Shown one piece after another: positions 63,935-64,000 of a stretch of 64,000 nucleotides of DNA. Numbering within the stretch: position 1 is the first letter of the stretch; each line of letters begins with the position of its first letter. The stretch is from NCBI GenBank assembly GCA_013399875.1, contig VXAZ01005694.1:1287331-1351330 (forward strand), read 5' to 3'. This stretch comes from Gymnorhina tibicen. Taxonomy: Eukaryota; Chordata; Aves; Passeriformes; Artamidae. Under the pieces are notes generated by a model, which had not been told where the DNA came from, ran no database searches, and saw only the letters and a program-made list of their open reading frames with translations. A program made the translations under genes and the position numbers.

Positions 63935-64000
63935 GTAAGCACTTTGGGGCACTTCTGTCAGATTTGAAGGCTGCTCCAGGGTGAATGTGTGTGCTTCAGT
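63935..64000 (+). other. MICAL3: MICAL3 intron 13, start only
   Basis: Opens GTAAGCAC and runs off the right edge. The next exon, on the way to the LIM domain, is outside the window. Confidence 0.85.

Overview
The window is vertebrate nuclear DNA, most likely avian. Scattered short fragments with the sequence of the CR1 LINE 3' end point to a bird (or another sauropsid). So do the AT-leaning introns, the GC-rich promoter broken by a 100-N gap, and short exons with GT-AG splice sites. No bacterial, plasmid or phage organisation is present.

The one gene I can support is the 5' third of MICAL3 on the + strand, the flavin monooxygenase that oxidises actin. Layout: 1-1109 is upstream flank; about 1110-2340 is a CpG-island promoter that should hold the non-coding first exon; about 2340-47828 is a very long first intron with no recognisable gene and several CR1 fragments. 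From 47829 to 63934 there are twelve coding exons whose boundaries I placed by reading-frame continuity and splice signals. They join into one open frame of 1888 nt (629 complete codons), covering the N-terminal helical segment, the whole FAD monooxygenase domain and the calponin-homology (CH) domain. The LIM domain and the C-terminal Rab-binding part must lie beyond the right edge.

No previously undescribed biological system is visible. The points most worth checking are: a non-canonical GC-AG intron within the monooxygenase domain (55375-56060); an almost exact 117-base tandem duplication around a single N (60110-60344) that looks like an assembly join error; the gap inside the promoter, which may hide the first exon or its donor; an orphan CpG cluster in exon 8; a strong short palindrome pair in intron 2; an inverted CR1 pair in intron 1; and a purine-rich stretch of about 1 kb with no assignment.

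Identification of MICAL3 rests on recalled family sequence and motifs, not on a database search. Exon coordinates are manual readings.
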